This document shows positions 22,629-34,125 of a stretch of 64,000 nucleotides of DNA, piece by piece. A program made the translations under genes and the position numbers. Within the stretch, counting starts at the first letter, position 1. Every line of letters begins with the position of its first letter. The stretch spans positions 2,232,001 through 2,296,000 of the forward strand of contig VNWV01000008.1 in assembly GCA_009801085.1 (NCBI GenBank), written 5' to 3'. Under the pieces are notes generated by a model, which saw only the letters and a program-made list of their open reading frames with translations, was not told the origin of the DNA and made no database searches. This stretch comes from Lasiodiplodia sp. COLG20. Its lineage: Eukaryota > Ascomycota > Dothideomycetes > Botryosphaeriales > Botryosphaeriaceae.

Positions 22629-25600
22629 ATGGCGAACTATCCGCCATCAGCGCCCTTCTTCGGCATGCCGCCATATGCTCAGGGTTTCCCCTCGCAGAGT
22701 GCGCCGCCGCCTCCGCCGCCTCAGAGCGGCGGTCCTACCTATCAGAATGCACCGCAATTGCCGCCGCAGCAGCCAGCTCAGCAGCAGGCGCATAGCTTTC
22801 AGCAGAACGCGTCCCTTCCTACCCCGGATTTCCAGGCGCTTGGCCTGAACTCAACCCAACTTGCGGCTCTTTGGCAGCATGTTCAGAGCGGCGCTCCTCC
22901 GCCTCCGCCGCCTTTTCCGCCTCCGTTCACCCCACAGTCCGGCTTTGCCCCTCCGCCGCCTCCGCCGCTACACTTTCCACCTGGCTTTCAGCCTCCCGCT
23001 GTGCCTTCGTTTCCTCTCCCACCTCCACAAGCACTTCCTGGGCTTACGCCAGTGCCGCCGCTGCCTGGTGTGCCTGCGGCTCTGCCTGCCTCAAACAACA
23101 GAGTAATGGAAATTGTCCACGGGGACAAGGAGGAGGGGGAGCTTAGTGATGAGCCTGGTTCCCAGGATGATCCGGGTCGCTCATGGTCACGAGAGGGTCA
23201 CCAGCGCGCTGGAAAAGGTGATTGCCACCGTCCTAGACATTCCGCAGCTGTGTCGAGTGGCCTAGAAGGGCGCTCGAGCAACAGCGACCGGTCTAATGAA
23301 CCTAGCCGCACTGACTTTGAAGTGACTGTAGGGAACGAGAGACACGGTAACGGCATTCCTACAGACAGTGGGAGACCGAGATCCTCTCAATGGTCTGGCC
23401 AACTGCACAACCGTCCTCCCATCCATTCTTCGAAAGACCATGCATATCGCGACAGTCACACCAAAGTGACGCATAAACCAGCAAATACTGAGGCTGCAGA
23501 CCTCACGAGGTCGCAACCTACCTATGCTTCTAACGAGCAAGCTGCTTTGGACAAGACAGAATTTGAAAACAGGAAACAACAGGCCGAGACATTTCTCACC
23601 GTCCTGCACAACTGTGGATATGGACATGCAGATCTGCAGAAGTGCGGTCTTGATCCCAAATTGGTCAAGGAGGCTTGGACGTCGCTTGGATTTCCTCTTG
23701 ACCAGCAATCTCTTGACAGTAGGCGCAGCTCTGCTATGGAGTCGAGGACTGAGCAACCATCGCCTTCCTCACAGGCTAAGACTGGGCCAGCTTCAGCTCC
23801 AGTTTTACCAGCTGCACAACCGGCGCCCTCCACTCAGCTTCCAGCTAGACCTCAGCCTACTGTGGGTACTGCGGGCATTAACAAAGCAACTGCAGGCCCA
23901 GCAGCTTCTTCGCCTACTGATCGGGCGGCGTACATCGCCCGGCTCATGGCTGCCAAGAACAGCAAGGCCTCTTCGAAGCCGACCGCTGCGGCGACCTCTG
24001 CTACTCCGTCCCCGGCGCCTACCTCTGTTGCTGTTGCTCAAGCCCCGTCTCGAACCGATTCCGCGACACCGGCGAAAGCGCAAGAACCATCGAGGCAGGA
24101 GGATGCCGCTATCACAGATCCTGCTGTGCTAGCAGCTCAAAAGAAAGAGGCACAAAATGAATTGTTGCGGAAAAAGATCGAGGCACTTAAGATTCCAAGG
24201 AAGAGGGCCGAGGAAGAGGCTCGAGCCAAAGCTCAGGCTGTAGCAGCGTCACTAAGTGCCAGCAGAACACCATCGAGTTCTGGTGCAAGTGCGGCAGCCA
24301 TGTCAAAGTCTGAGATTCCTGTTCGTCCTGCTCAGCAGGAAACAGCACCAACCGACTCAACACCTCGTAAAGATTCACAGCCCTCCCCGTCAATGCCGCT
24401 GCAATCACCTGGGGGCATCCCTGGTCTGTTCATGACTTCAGCCGCTCCTCAGGTTGCCCCTAAACCTACCCAAGACCCCCCTATCCCGTCCGCAAACAGG
24501 GGCCGCAAGCGCCCAGTGGCATCGGATTTCGAGGATTTGCAACAATCTCGGACGCCACCAGCTTTCAAGCGTCCGTTTGGTCAGAGCCAAAGTGATCACG
24601 AGCAGGTGATCATTGAAGTTAGTGACGACGAGACAGCGGGAAGCGTCATGGACATCGATGAAGCTGACGAACTGCAGCCTTCTGCTCAGCCGTCCGTTCA
24701 ACCTCTTAAAGGAGGAGCTAACCGCAACCTGCCTCCTCTAACCAACTTCCCTGCCCGACCGGGCTTCAGCAGGCAAGGATCGGCACACTCAACTCCTCCT
24801 GCTGCTCAGCCGCCCATACCCGCCGCCAGAGTTGCTGACCTGAAGCGCAAGGAGGAGGAACTCGCTGCTTTGAAGAAGCTCATTGCCGAAAAAGAACGTC
24901 AGCGCCTGGCCAAGGCGCAATCTAGTCGAGCGCAGACACCGGCAACTCCCACGAACCAGCCCTCTCAGGCTCCCCAGCTTGGCTCCAGCCCCGCAGCGAG
25001 TGCACCTGTCAATAGAGGGATAGCACGAGTACAGCCAGGTATTCGCTCTGAGTCGGTTAGCAGAGCAATTACGCCATCTGGGACCTTGACAAGTGCTCCA
25101 CAGTCACCAGCAGAACCTGACTGGAAACGACGAAGAAGGGCGGAGATCCAATCTGGAATATCCGCATTCGACGCCGATCTTAACAGCAACATGAGCAGAC
25201 TAGAGCAGCTACGCAGGGAGATGGAGCAGATTGAGGCCGAGAACAAGCGCCGACAGCAAGAGAAGGAATCGCTAATCAATGAGCTCGAGGGGCTCGGGAT
25301 CGATACGGAAGGCATGCCACATGAAGAGCTTCAGGCGAAGAAAGATGAAATTATGCATCAACAACAACAAGAAGCCAATGCAGCAGCTGAAGGTAAGGCA
25401 TATCTTTTATTTTTCTGTATTGTCATCAAATATCTAACCACCATTGCAGCGCTTGCTAGAAACTCTGCCGCCACTTCCAAGGCTGAGGCAACAGATTCAC
25501 CACAGCTGGCTTCTGTTCGAGATGCGCACCCCCAGATTACGGCGTCCAAGAACAAATCGGAAAGTTCCGGGGACCGAATGTCCATGTCTGATGGCGAAAT

Positions 25601-27026
25601 CGAAAATGAATCGGACACCACAGAAGCAGAAATGGACATGTCCGATAGCGACGCTGAGAAGGAAGAACCTGTTCAAATCCAGACGGCATCTAACGCGGGG
25701 ATGATTCAAGCCTCAGAGGCTCTTGCAGAGCCTGCAGTCACGGAAGACACCCAACCGGCAACTGCTTGCCCCGCAGAGACATCTGAGCAAGAAGACACCG
25801 AGGATTTTTATTCTTCTGATGCCCGCCAGGAAGTTTCCGGTTCTGCCCCCGAAGCACAGATTGTCCAGGCGGACCACTCGTCAGCAGAGAGCAACCAGCC
25901 AAGTCTTCAGGCGGATGACTATGCACCGCCAGGAGACACTCAACCGCAATCTTCTGAGTCCGGATCTACTTCGTCCGGTTCATCTGAATGGGACCCTCAG
26001 CTGCAAAGCGAGGAGCATGGGACGGGAGAGCCGACAGGCGTAGCCCTGGAAAATGGGGGCGACGCTCGCACGGAGGCTTTTGAACCCATGCCGGATGTTT
26101 CGCAGCCGGAATCTACGAATCAAGATGTGACGGACGAGTTGCAGGCCGGCGACGGTTCGTCAGAGGCCATGGACGAGGACGAGGACGAGTATGACCCTTC
26201 AGACATGCTCCCCAATCCGTCGCCTTCGGCCGCAGCCAGCGACTATCCCACTCCTCAAACTTCGTCTACTGAGGCCATGGCTACACAGGCGGCGGTCCAA
26301 TCTGTTGCTGGAAGCCAAGCTTCAGGAGATTCGGGCTCGGGCTCAAGCAGTTCAACGTCGCGGACTCCGGTAATCTCCATCATTGCTGATGACGTGGCGT
26401 CTGAGCTTCAAGGACAGGAGCCTGCAACGACAACGAACGACCAAAGTGTATGTCGACCCTACTAACGAGTTCCGTCACTGATACGTACTCAGGCGCCAGC
26501 ACCTAGTGACTTAAGCAAGCACTCGTTCTATACACCTTACGAAAGCCCTCTCAAACGTTTCAAAGCGTATCGCTACCACCCTCAATACTCACATGACGTC
26601 TCAGGTGGATATAGGTCGCTTACTTACAGCCACGAGATCGATCCCATGAAGCCGGTCTGTCCGTTTGAGGCAGCCGGGGGCATATGTAATGACAGTGCAT
26701 GTGACGGACAGCACTTCCGCACCATGGGCATCAGTGGTGCGTTAAAAGGCCAATCAACACAAACTTCCCTTCTCCCCGTAGCGTCAGGCAAGACCACAAG
26801 CTGACATAGGAACACAATGTCAACAGAGGACAAGGTCCTTGTCCAACTGGGGATTGTGAATCCCGGGCGGACTCCTGAGGAACAGGAGAAGTGGAGAGCA
26901 GACCTGAAGCAAGTGCTGAAAGGTCTGCGTGAACAAAACGTCAAGGACGCCGAGTCCGTGGCGGCGGCAATTGCAAACTACCGGCGAGAGTTCCTCCAGG
27001 ACCCCAGCAGGGTGCTCAACATTTGA
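22629..27026 (+). CDS. Red1-like protein with C-terminal CCCH zinc finger (zf-C3H1)
   Basis: Four exons: 22629-25392, 25450-26447, 26493-26736 and 26827-27026, about 1401 aa. The N-terminal 150 residues are Pro/Gln/Gly-rich and the middle is disordered with short Lys/Glu helices. One coiled coil (about residues 840-920) ends at the first intron. The second half is acidic. Exon 3 holds the diagnostic block YESPLKRFKAYRYHP and then CPFEAAGGIC-x4-C-x3-H, the putative zinc-finger domain of the family that includes fission yeast Red1, a factor in nuclear elimination of meiotic mRNA with the exosome (established for Red1, inferred here). The third splice was chosen because it joins ...HFRTMGIS to EDKVLVQLGI, which fits the family; reading straight through hits a stop. 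Introns 1 and 2 carry good CTAAC branch sites. The first intron is 57 bp without a stop. Confidence 0.85.
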
Positions 27027-27970
27027 GCCTCGTTCTGTGGATGTAGGACGACGCAGGTGACACAGACCCTTAGCTGGGCATCTGGGGCTTCCCTATCCTG
27101 AGATATCGATTCCCAGATCTGCTGTGATATTGCCAAGCTCGGATCTTCTTCTCCTATTCCTACAGTCCCCATCCCTTTCCCCATGGCAGGTTCACGCGCA
27201 ATGCCCTTCGGCAAAAAGGAAAAAAGAAGACGAGAAAAAGAACAAGAAAAAAACAAAAGAAAAGCACAAGGGGGTCGGAGAGTGGAAGCAAGATGCTCAT
27301 GACGAGCAACCAAGTAGTTTGGCGTAATTGCAAAGATACCCATTTGCATGGCAGGCGTTTGGTATCCATTCGCAACCCCAGCATTCTGGGGGGTAATGGC
27401 GGACAAAAGCGCAACAGCGGAAAGCTGTTGGTTGAACGGACAAAGGGAAGACCAATCCGTATAATGATCGGGCGGATTCTGTACAGCATTCAGGGTGGAG
27501 CATTAAATAAGTAGCATATCCATAGCCTTGCAGGTAGGACTGATCAAGGCAATAGATGATTTCTTAGGTTACAAGGTATCATCCTCGGTAAAGCTTTGGG
27601 TGTGGAAGAGTCTGGACGTGATCGACGAGGGCCGCGGCGGTCTGTACACCGAGCTCGGTGGAGGCTTTCCGTCGGGGAGTGGAGGTTTGGCGCTTGAGAT
27701 TCCCTCAATTGGACGGAAAGTTTGCCGATGTACTGGAGCTGGAGCTGTTCTTCCCCGCAAGTCTGACGCATCCCACTCCCCACATGCTGCACGTAGCTAT
27801 GTCAGCTACACCGTGTAACGTTCCGTAACCGGCGCCTCATTGAGAAAATTGTTCGGTGATGGGGTTTAAAAGGCCGGTTGACGCCGTGTAATGCCCGCTT
27901 CCTATCCCAACGTCCGTCTTCCTTCTCGTCCCGATACCCTCAGCAGCTGCTTCCTTACAGTCTAGTAGAG
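27027..27970. other. Intergenic region
   Basis: No gene supported. It contains a purine-rich run near 27210-27290 (AAAAGAAGA-like) and the promoter of the dehydrogenase gene that follows. Minus-strand frames here lack any recognisable domain. Confidence 0.55.
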
Positions 27971-29088
27971 ATGGCAGCCGCCCCAACATCAGCCCCGCTG
28001 CCTTTCTCGGTCTCTGGCAAGACCGCAATCGTGACCGGTGCCGGCTCTGGTGCGTTCCTAACCACAATGCTATTCATACCCCTCATCCCCACTCTCAGCT
28101 TAGCCCACAGTAGCACAATGGCAGAATAGAGAAAAGGCTAACCACATCCCCAGGCATCAACCTCGCCTTCGCGCGCCTGCTCCTCTCGCGCAACTGCAAC
28201 GTCGTCTTCGCCGACCTCTCTCTCCGCCCCGAAGCGCAAACCCTCGTCGACGAGTACTCGACGCCGTCGGCCGAGTCGCCGCGCGCCCTCTTCGTCAAGA
28301 CGGACGTGAGCTCGTGGCCGGCGCTGCGGCAGCTATTCACGGCGACGCTCGCGGCCTTTGGCGACTTCGACATCGTCTGCCCCGGAGCCGGCGTATACGA
28401 GCCGCATTGGTCCAACTTCTGGCACCCGCCGGGCTGCTCGCCGGCGGCGCGCGACGACGTCGACGGCGGCCGCTACGCGCTGCTCGACATCAACGTCACG
28501 CACCCCATCCGCACGACGCAGCTGGCGCTCAGCCTGTGGCTGCATCCCCCGCCGGCCGCATCAGACTCCTCTGATTCTAGCACCACCAAACCCCCCGTCA
28601 AGGCCAGCCCGCTCAACCCCAAGCGCGTCGTGCACATCAGCAGCGTCGCGGGGCAAGTGCCCAACTTCAACGCGCCGCTGTACGCCGCCAGCAAGCACGC
28701 GATTTCCGGCTTCGTGCGCTGCCTGGCGCCGCTGGAGCCGACGGCCGGCGTGCGTGTCAACGCCGTCGCCCCCGGCATCATCCGCACCCCGCTGTGGACC
28801 GAGCACCCGGAGAAGCTGGCCTTCGTCAACCAGGAGACGGACGGCTGGGCCACGGCCGAGGAGGTCGCCGACGCCATGCTGCGCTGCGTCGAGGATGCCG
28901 GCTTGGTCGGCGGTACGATTCTCGAGGTGGGCAAGGAGAATACGAGGACCGTCGAGACCTTCAACGATCCTGGGCCCGATAGGGACCCGAAGAAGGGCCT
29001 GATCGTGAGCAATGGCGCTAAGGGGGCTGAGGAGATTTGGGGCTGGTTGGGGGATGAGGCGGTCTGGAGGTTGAAGGATAACTCGTAG
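27971..29088 (+). CDS. Short-chain dehydrogenase/reductase
   Basis: NAD(P)-dependent oxidoreductase of the classical SDR fold. Exons 27971-28049 and 28154-29088 give 337 aa; the intron falls inside the cofactor loop and the splice rebuilds TGAGSGI (residues about 22-28). Further motifs are an acidic residue after the second strand (NVVFADLS, favouring NAD+), a TDVSS strand, active-site Ser in VHISSVAG, and YAASK with catalytic Tyr and Lys. The usual NNAG motif is altered to CPGAG, as in the 15-hydroxyprostaglandin dehydrogenase-like fungal SDRs. It is somewhat longer than a bare SDR owing to a Pro/Ser insert before the catalytic Ser and a C-terminal tail. No signal peptide, so probably cytosolic. 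The substrate cannot be told. Confidence 0.9.
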
Positions 29089-30967
29089 ATGGGGGGAATT
29101 GGGGGTGTGGCTGGTATATCGAAGGGAATGGTAGGATGTTGTAAGTGGAGACAGCTTGAATGTACGCAATTATGAAAACCCATATTATTCTTCTATTCGT
29201 TCAATGTACATCGTATAATCTTTGATAAAAAAAAAGGTTAACATAAAGTTATGTCATTAGAGAGAGCTGAGTCAGGCTCGCACATTGAATGATTGTATCG
29301 AACACCTTACGATGATGTACATACTACAGTCGTCAGATTACTTAATCCTCCCCGAAATTCATGAGCGGAACCAATGAAAACGTAAATGTAAAAGTAAGGT
29401 ACACTACCATACCAATGCTGACTTCGAGCCAAAGCCGCGGCAACAGCCAGTAATCCTTGGCGCGCGACTTGACAGAAATAATTGGGATGTAACTCGGAAG
29501 GCAGAAAGCCGATCATTGTGCCCTTGCATATTGGTGGCTTCAAACGGTAGTGAGTGGCCGTCCAATGAAATACCTTGAATTGAACGCAGGCACCTATCAC
29601 TGGTTCTTTCCCACATCCCCTGTCCAAGCCTCCGGACGTCTGCCGCCCTATCCCGTGTCTACCCTTCGGATGTCTGTCGGCCGAAGCTGGCACCTCCGGC
29701 GTACAGAGACCGGGGCGGTCCAACACACGAAAGATTCGGAATACTTGCTCAAGCAAACCAGAGGCGGTTCATGGATAAGTCTGATACATACGCTGCTGTG
29801 TTCAAGGCCGTTTGTCAGAGCTAACTCTCCCCGTTCTTGATAGACAGAAAAAAAATTATGTGGAACTAAGAGCATGCAGCAATACGTTGCATTAGCCCTG
29901 AGGGTAGTCAGGATTGAATAAGTAGGGTAGGAGGTATAGCTGTATATCGAACGGATTTAAAAAATGTATTGCTTGTTCGGCCCATTTATTCATAGAACCA
30001 CTCTCAATCCGATAAGATACTCGCTATCATGACACCACCGTCAATTGTCGATCGTTTGCATATGTCAAGCTAACCACATAAGTCTTTTTGACATCTACTA
30101 GCAGCCGCGAGAACGTTACGGTGTCATCCATCGACTGGGGGAGCAGCTGCCAAACCATCTTCCCATTCACCCACCAGACGAAGCAATGTCGGCCCGTTCT
30201 ATTGGTATCATAGCAATACTGCATAGCTAGATCAAGCACATATGTAGGCACGCGATCGGAGTTTTAAGAGGCCTATCCGGACCAGACGTTTCCACTCCGC
30301 CTTATCATGTCTCACCGGTGTCCAGATGACCGGAGCAAACCACCATGAATGATACCGGAGTTGGGTGGATTCCTTATCATGCCCAACCACTTGCAACTCC
30401 TGCCGACACCCTTGCGATCACGCTCAACAGCCAGCGCCACCCACCACATTCTAGAAGAAGACAAACCTCCGACAGCCGGACTTCGGCGTCGTCCTCGAAC
30501 TCCGGCTCACACGCACAAGTCCGGAAACATCTCAACATCCAATCCAAACCCACAAAAACCTCCGTACCCAAACATAAACACACATTGCAAAGCTCCGAAG
30601 AAACGACAAACGTTGGCCTGACGCGTAATATTTCCAAGTGGTATATAGCCTGATTCCCTCCACCACTCATCCTTCGTTTCTTCCCACCTTCCGGGTATCC
30701 GAATAAATAAAACTCATGCTCATTGGCTGCCAACATTCCTTTCCTTCCCTCCGTGCGAGAGCACTGTAGCCGAGCAAAAATGCAATAATCCCGCGCCGCT
30801 ATCCCAAATGAAGAAACTCCACATGTCGTTTTCCCCCCCAGTAAACCGAAAAAAGTTGAGCGCCTCGCTTTATGGTACGACGATCGGAGACAATGATAGT
30901 AAAACAATGGGTTATTCGCCGTTCAAAATATTTGTACAAGAAATAGAAGACAGTCAGCACCGACTCA
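29089..30967. other. Gene-free stretch of about 1.9 kb
   Basis: AT-rich around 29180-29300 and 29840-30000. Frames up to 176 codons exist (30377-30907 minus) but have no recognisable domain and no support from splice signals. The right end probably includes the 3' untranslated region of the F-box gene. Confidence 0.5.
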
Positions 30968-33294
30968 TCATGTGCTGGATGCCTCTCCGGTGCCCGGAGA
31001 TGATGGAGGTTGGCTACCGCCGTTCTCCCCCGCCACAGCGTCCTCCGTGCGTTCTCTGGCGGGGCCGATGGTCGTCACGCCGTGCTCTCCGCCGCAGCCG
31101 AAGCTCATGATGCGGACCTCGCAGTCCTCACCAGCGGAAACGAGCTTGGAATCGCTCAGGCCGATGCACGTCACGGGTCCGGCATGTCCGGTGAAAGTCC
31201 GCTCGTGGCGGCCTGATCGCGGATCCCACACCTTGACCATGCGGTCTTCTGCTCCAGAGACGAGCCGCAGCGTATCGGCTGCGATGGCCCACACGCCTTC
31301 GACGTGGCCGAAGAACGTGCGGAGGCAGCGGCCTGTCGCCACACTCCAGAGACGAATGGTTCCGTCGAGCGCACCAGTGATCATGTAGCGCGGCGGCTGT
31401 GGGCGCTGGGGTTGCTCGGGGTAGAAGGCTCTCGCTTCGTCTGAAGCATAAGGGGGGGTTATGGGGCCATTAAAGTACCGCAGCATGTTTTGGGGATCTG
31501 CGTCAGGAGTCTCTGCCTCATGATCGTGATCTGAGTGAGGGTCGACGTCCTCGTCGTCGAGTTCGAACTCCGGCGGCATTGGCAGCACTTGCTGTACCTG
31601 CCCAACATGGCCGTGGTAGGTTTTCAAGCATCGTTTTGTATCGAGGTCCCACAGCCTAACGGTGCAGTCATCAGATGCCGAGAAAACAGTACGTGAGACC
31701 CCGTCGATCTTGACCGCATTGACCCAGTCCGTGTGGCCCTTGAGGTTGAAAGTGGATTTGTCGGGAAAGTTCCATACCCGAATAGTGTGGTCCATGGATC
31801 CAGTCGCGAGAATGTTATTGGCAAAGTGGAGCGAAACAATTCCACCCGTGTGGCCGGGAAAAGTTCGGAGCAGTTCACCGGTCTTCCAATTCCAGAGGCG
31901 GATGGTGCGATCAAGGCCACCACTGAATAGGCGGTTGTCTTCGAATTGCAGACACCGCACGCCCGCGGTGTGGCCGGTGAGTGTTCGAATTTCCTCACCG
32001 GTGTTGATGTCCCAAATTTTGATTGTTGCATCATAGGAACCGGTCGCCAGGATGTTGTCATCGAACTGCAAGCACATGATGCCGTTCGTGTGTCCGCGCA
32101 GGATCTTGGTGCTGCAGCGTCCGTACTTCCAATTCGTACCGACCTTGAAACGGTCCTTGTAGACATCTTTCCACGGCCGCTTAACGCGGGGCTGGAATGT
32201 AACGTCCTGTGAAGCCGAGCTGGGTCCGGCAGTGCAGGTTCGTTTGGCAGTGCTGTCGGAGGAGTCATCGGAGATGCGCCGCTTCAAACTACTAGGTCCA
32301 GGACTAGGGCTGGCGCTGTGACTTGCGACATCGCTAGAGTTGAGTTCACTCGGCTCAGCTAGTTCGTTCAGTCCTCTTCCCGTTGCCCTGAGCTGCATCT
32401 GGCGCTTCTCGGTCCGCAGCCTCTTGGCCTCAAGTAGCGGTAAGCCCCAGCCGCACTTAGTGCACTTCCGGTCAATGTGCTGCTCGCACATTTTGTGCCA
32501 GACGACGTCATCGTCGGCAAGCTGGCGCCATCGCCGGCTCACTTGCGCGGCTTTGCACAGCGACGTGGTATCAAGATAACAGAGGATCTTGAAGCCAAGC
32601 TCCGGGGGGAGGGCGGCGAGGAAGTCGATCTTGATCAGATCGCGAACGGCCGCAGAGACATAGGATAGCTGAGGGAAGCAGCACTGGGCGAGGATGCCCT
32701 GGAGCATCAGGTTGCGATGCTTCGCGGGGGCGGCAGAGAAAAGGGACCAGACATGAGCGATGCCCTGCTGGTCGGATTGCGACAGCATCGCAAGCTCCTT
32801 GTGGATTGTTAGCATGACTCGACTTGGTGTTGCTCGGTGTAATATACCTTCTGCAGCTGCTCCATGGACGGCTCGTTGGCCTGTCTCCTGCATTTCACAT
32901 CGGGGCGGTGGCGATAACAGTACTTGGTGCTCGATTTGTTGCTCATGGCCCTGGGCTGGGGAGCGTTGCCGAGGGGATTGTACTGGCTGGGAATGTGCTG
33001 GGCTAGAAACGGCTGCACGGTCTTCGCAGCTTGCTTGCTAGTGGAAGATATGGATATCGAGTCGTCCTTGTCCTCGGCCTCCTTGTCGGCTTCGTCGCTG
33101 CCAAGATGGTGTCGCGAGCGCGGTCGGTCGTGGTGGTCGTGTTCCCAAGGCTGTCCGTCGCGGGTCTGGTTCTGCGAAACGTCTCCCAGCTCCTTTTGTG
33201 GCGGATGGCGCAGCGACAGTCTCCTGGCAGGTGGAGCGTGCGGGTCGTGGAAAAGCGACGGCGAGGCCGCGGGCGGTTGCGAGCTCTGCGCCAT
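30968..33294 (-). CDS. sconB: F-box/WD40 sulfur regulator (sconB / Met30 / SCON2)
   Basis: Substrate receptor of an SCF ubiquitin ligase that represses sulfur assimilation; known partners are the bZIP activators MetR/CYS3/Met4. Exons 33294-32848 and 32797-30968 (50-bp intron) give about 758 aa. Exon 1 is a disordered head ending in the family-typical [17 protein letters not shown] block. The splice joins LQK to [13 protein letters not shown], part of the conserved region before the F-box. The F-box ([18 protein letters not shown]...W) lies at about residues 207-255, followed by a CxxC-containing linker. Seven WD40 repeats fill the second half (GH...D...W/D patterns such as [21 protein letters not shown]). 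An acidic insert sits between repeats 5 and 6. It is divergent from atg17, and the shared upstream region carries sulfur-type regulatory sites. Confidence 0.93.
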
Positions 33295-33653
33295 TGTTGG
33301 GTTTGCAAATGCGCACTGTTCGGGGACGGCGGCGCAAGGGGGTATTAGAGTTTGAGACGTGGTTCAGGCCATACGGGATCGCTGTCGAGATTGGCGGAAT
33401 GGATGGCGTGCGAGGGCGGAGTTGGGGCGGACGGGGAAGCGGCGATGCGATGGGGATGCGGGCGGTGCACCTTGGGCCAACGCAGAAGGCTATTGTGTGC
33501 TCCCTGGGGGCGTGGCACGACAGCTGCAGGCGGGAGGGCCTTTATTTCGGATTGGCGCAGACTGGTACAGGCTGTATAGAGGATCGGTGGCGTGCTTGAA
33601 GGTTGCAAGGCCCGAGCGGTTTGAGCACGCAATCGTCGCGGCGATGGTGTAGG

Positions 33654-33660
33654 TCACGTG
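33654..33660. promoter_or_regulatory. TCACGTG E-box (Cbf1-type)
   Basis: TCACGTG with the palindromic CACGTG core at 33655-33660, about 360 bp upstream of sconB. In yeast this core is bound by Cbf1 in sulfur genes. The motif is seen in the sequence; binding here is inference. Confidence 0.4.
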
Positions 33661-34105
33661 CGATCAAGTCATCGTGCGAGTCTCGGCCACCACGGTGCAA
33701 ACTCAGCAACAGTTTTCGCCAGCGCGGTGGCTAATGAGGTGACGAGCCTGTGCGATGCGCGCGCTCCCGAGTGGTTTCGGACATGTCTCGCAGCGCTTCC
33801 GTCATTACACCACCGTAATTTGCCTTTCCGGACTTTGATTTCGATGGATCGCGGCTTCCGTCGGCGCTCGCGCACCTCTCGCGCGGACCGGCAGCGATAC
33901 CTGACCGCCCGGGTGCCGATCCGGCTAGTCAGTCCGGGGAAGTGGGAAAGCGCCTGCCAGGGTCCTTGCAGCTCAACGCCCAAGCACACGCGCCGCGCCA
34001 ACACCAAGCAGCTCACCACAGCTAAAGCACACCGCCGTGCTGCCTGCCAGCACGCGAGTCCAGCATCCATGTCCTAACAACACCACCGGCTCCCGTCTCT
34101 CCTGC

Positions 34106-34115
34106 ATGACATCAT
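34106..34115. promoter_or_regulatory. CYS3/MetR consensus site
   Basis: ATGACATCAT fits the Neurospora CYS3 consensus ATGRYRYCAT at every position, on both strands. It lies 10 bp before the atg17 start codon and about 810 bp from the sconB start. scon-2, the Neurospora orthologue of sconB, is known to be CYS3-controlled. With equal base frequencies a match is expected about once in 65 kb. Confidence 0.5.
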
Positions 34116-34125
34116 AGCTCCCTTG

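Larger units (their letters stand above)
33295..34125. promoter_or_regulatory. Divergent promoter region, sconB / atg17
   Basis: 831 bp between the two start codons. It contains a TCACGTG E-box and an exact CYS3-type decamer, listed separately. Open frames here overlap one another and look like background. Confidence 0.6.

Noticed and set aside
30377..30907. 176-codon minus-strand frame
   Set aside because: No recognised domain, and it overlaps other frames of similar length on the plus strand.
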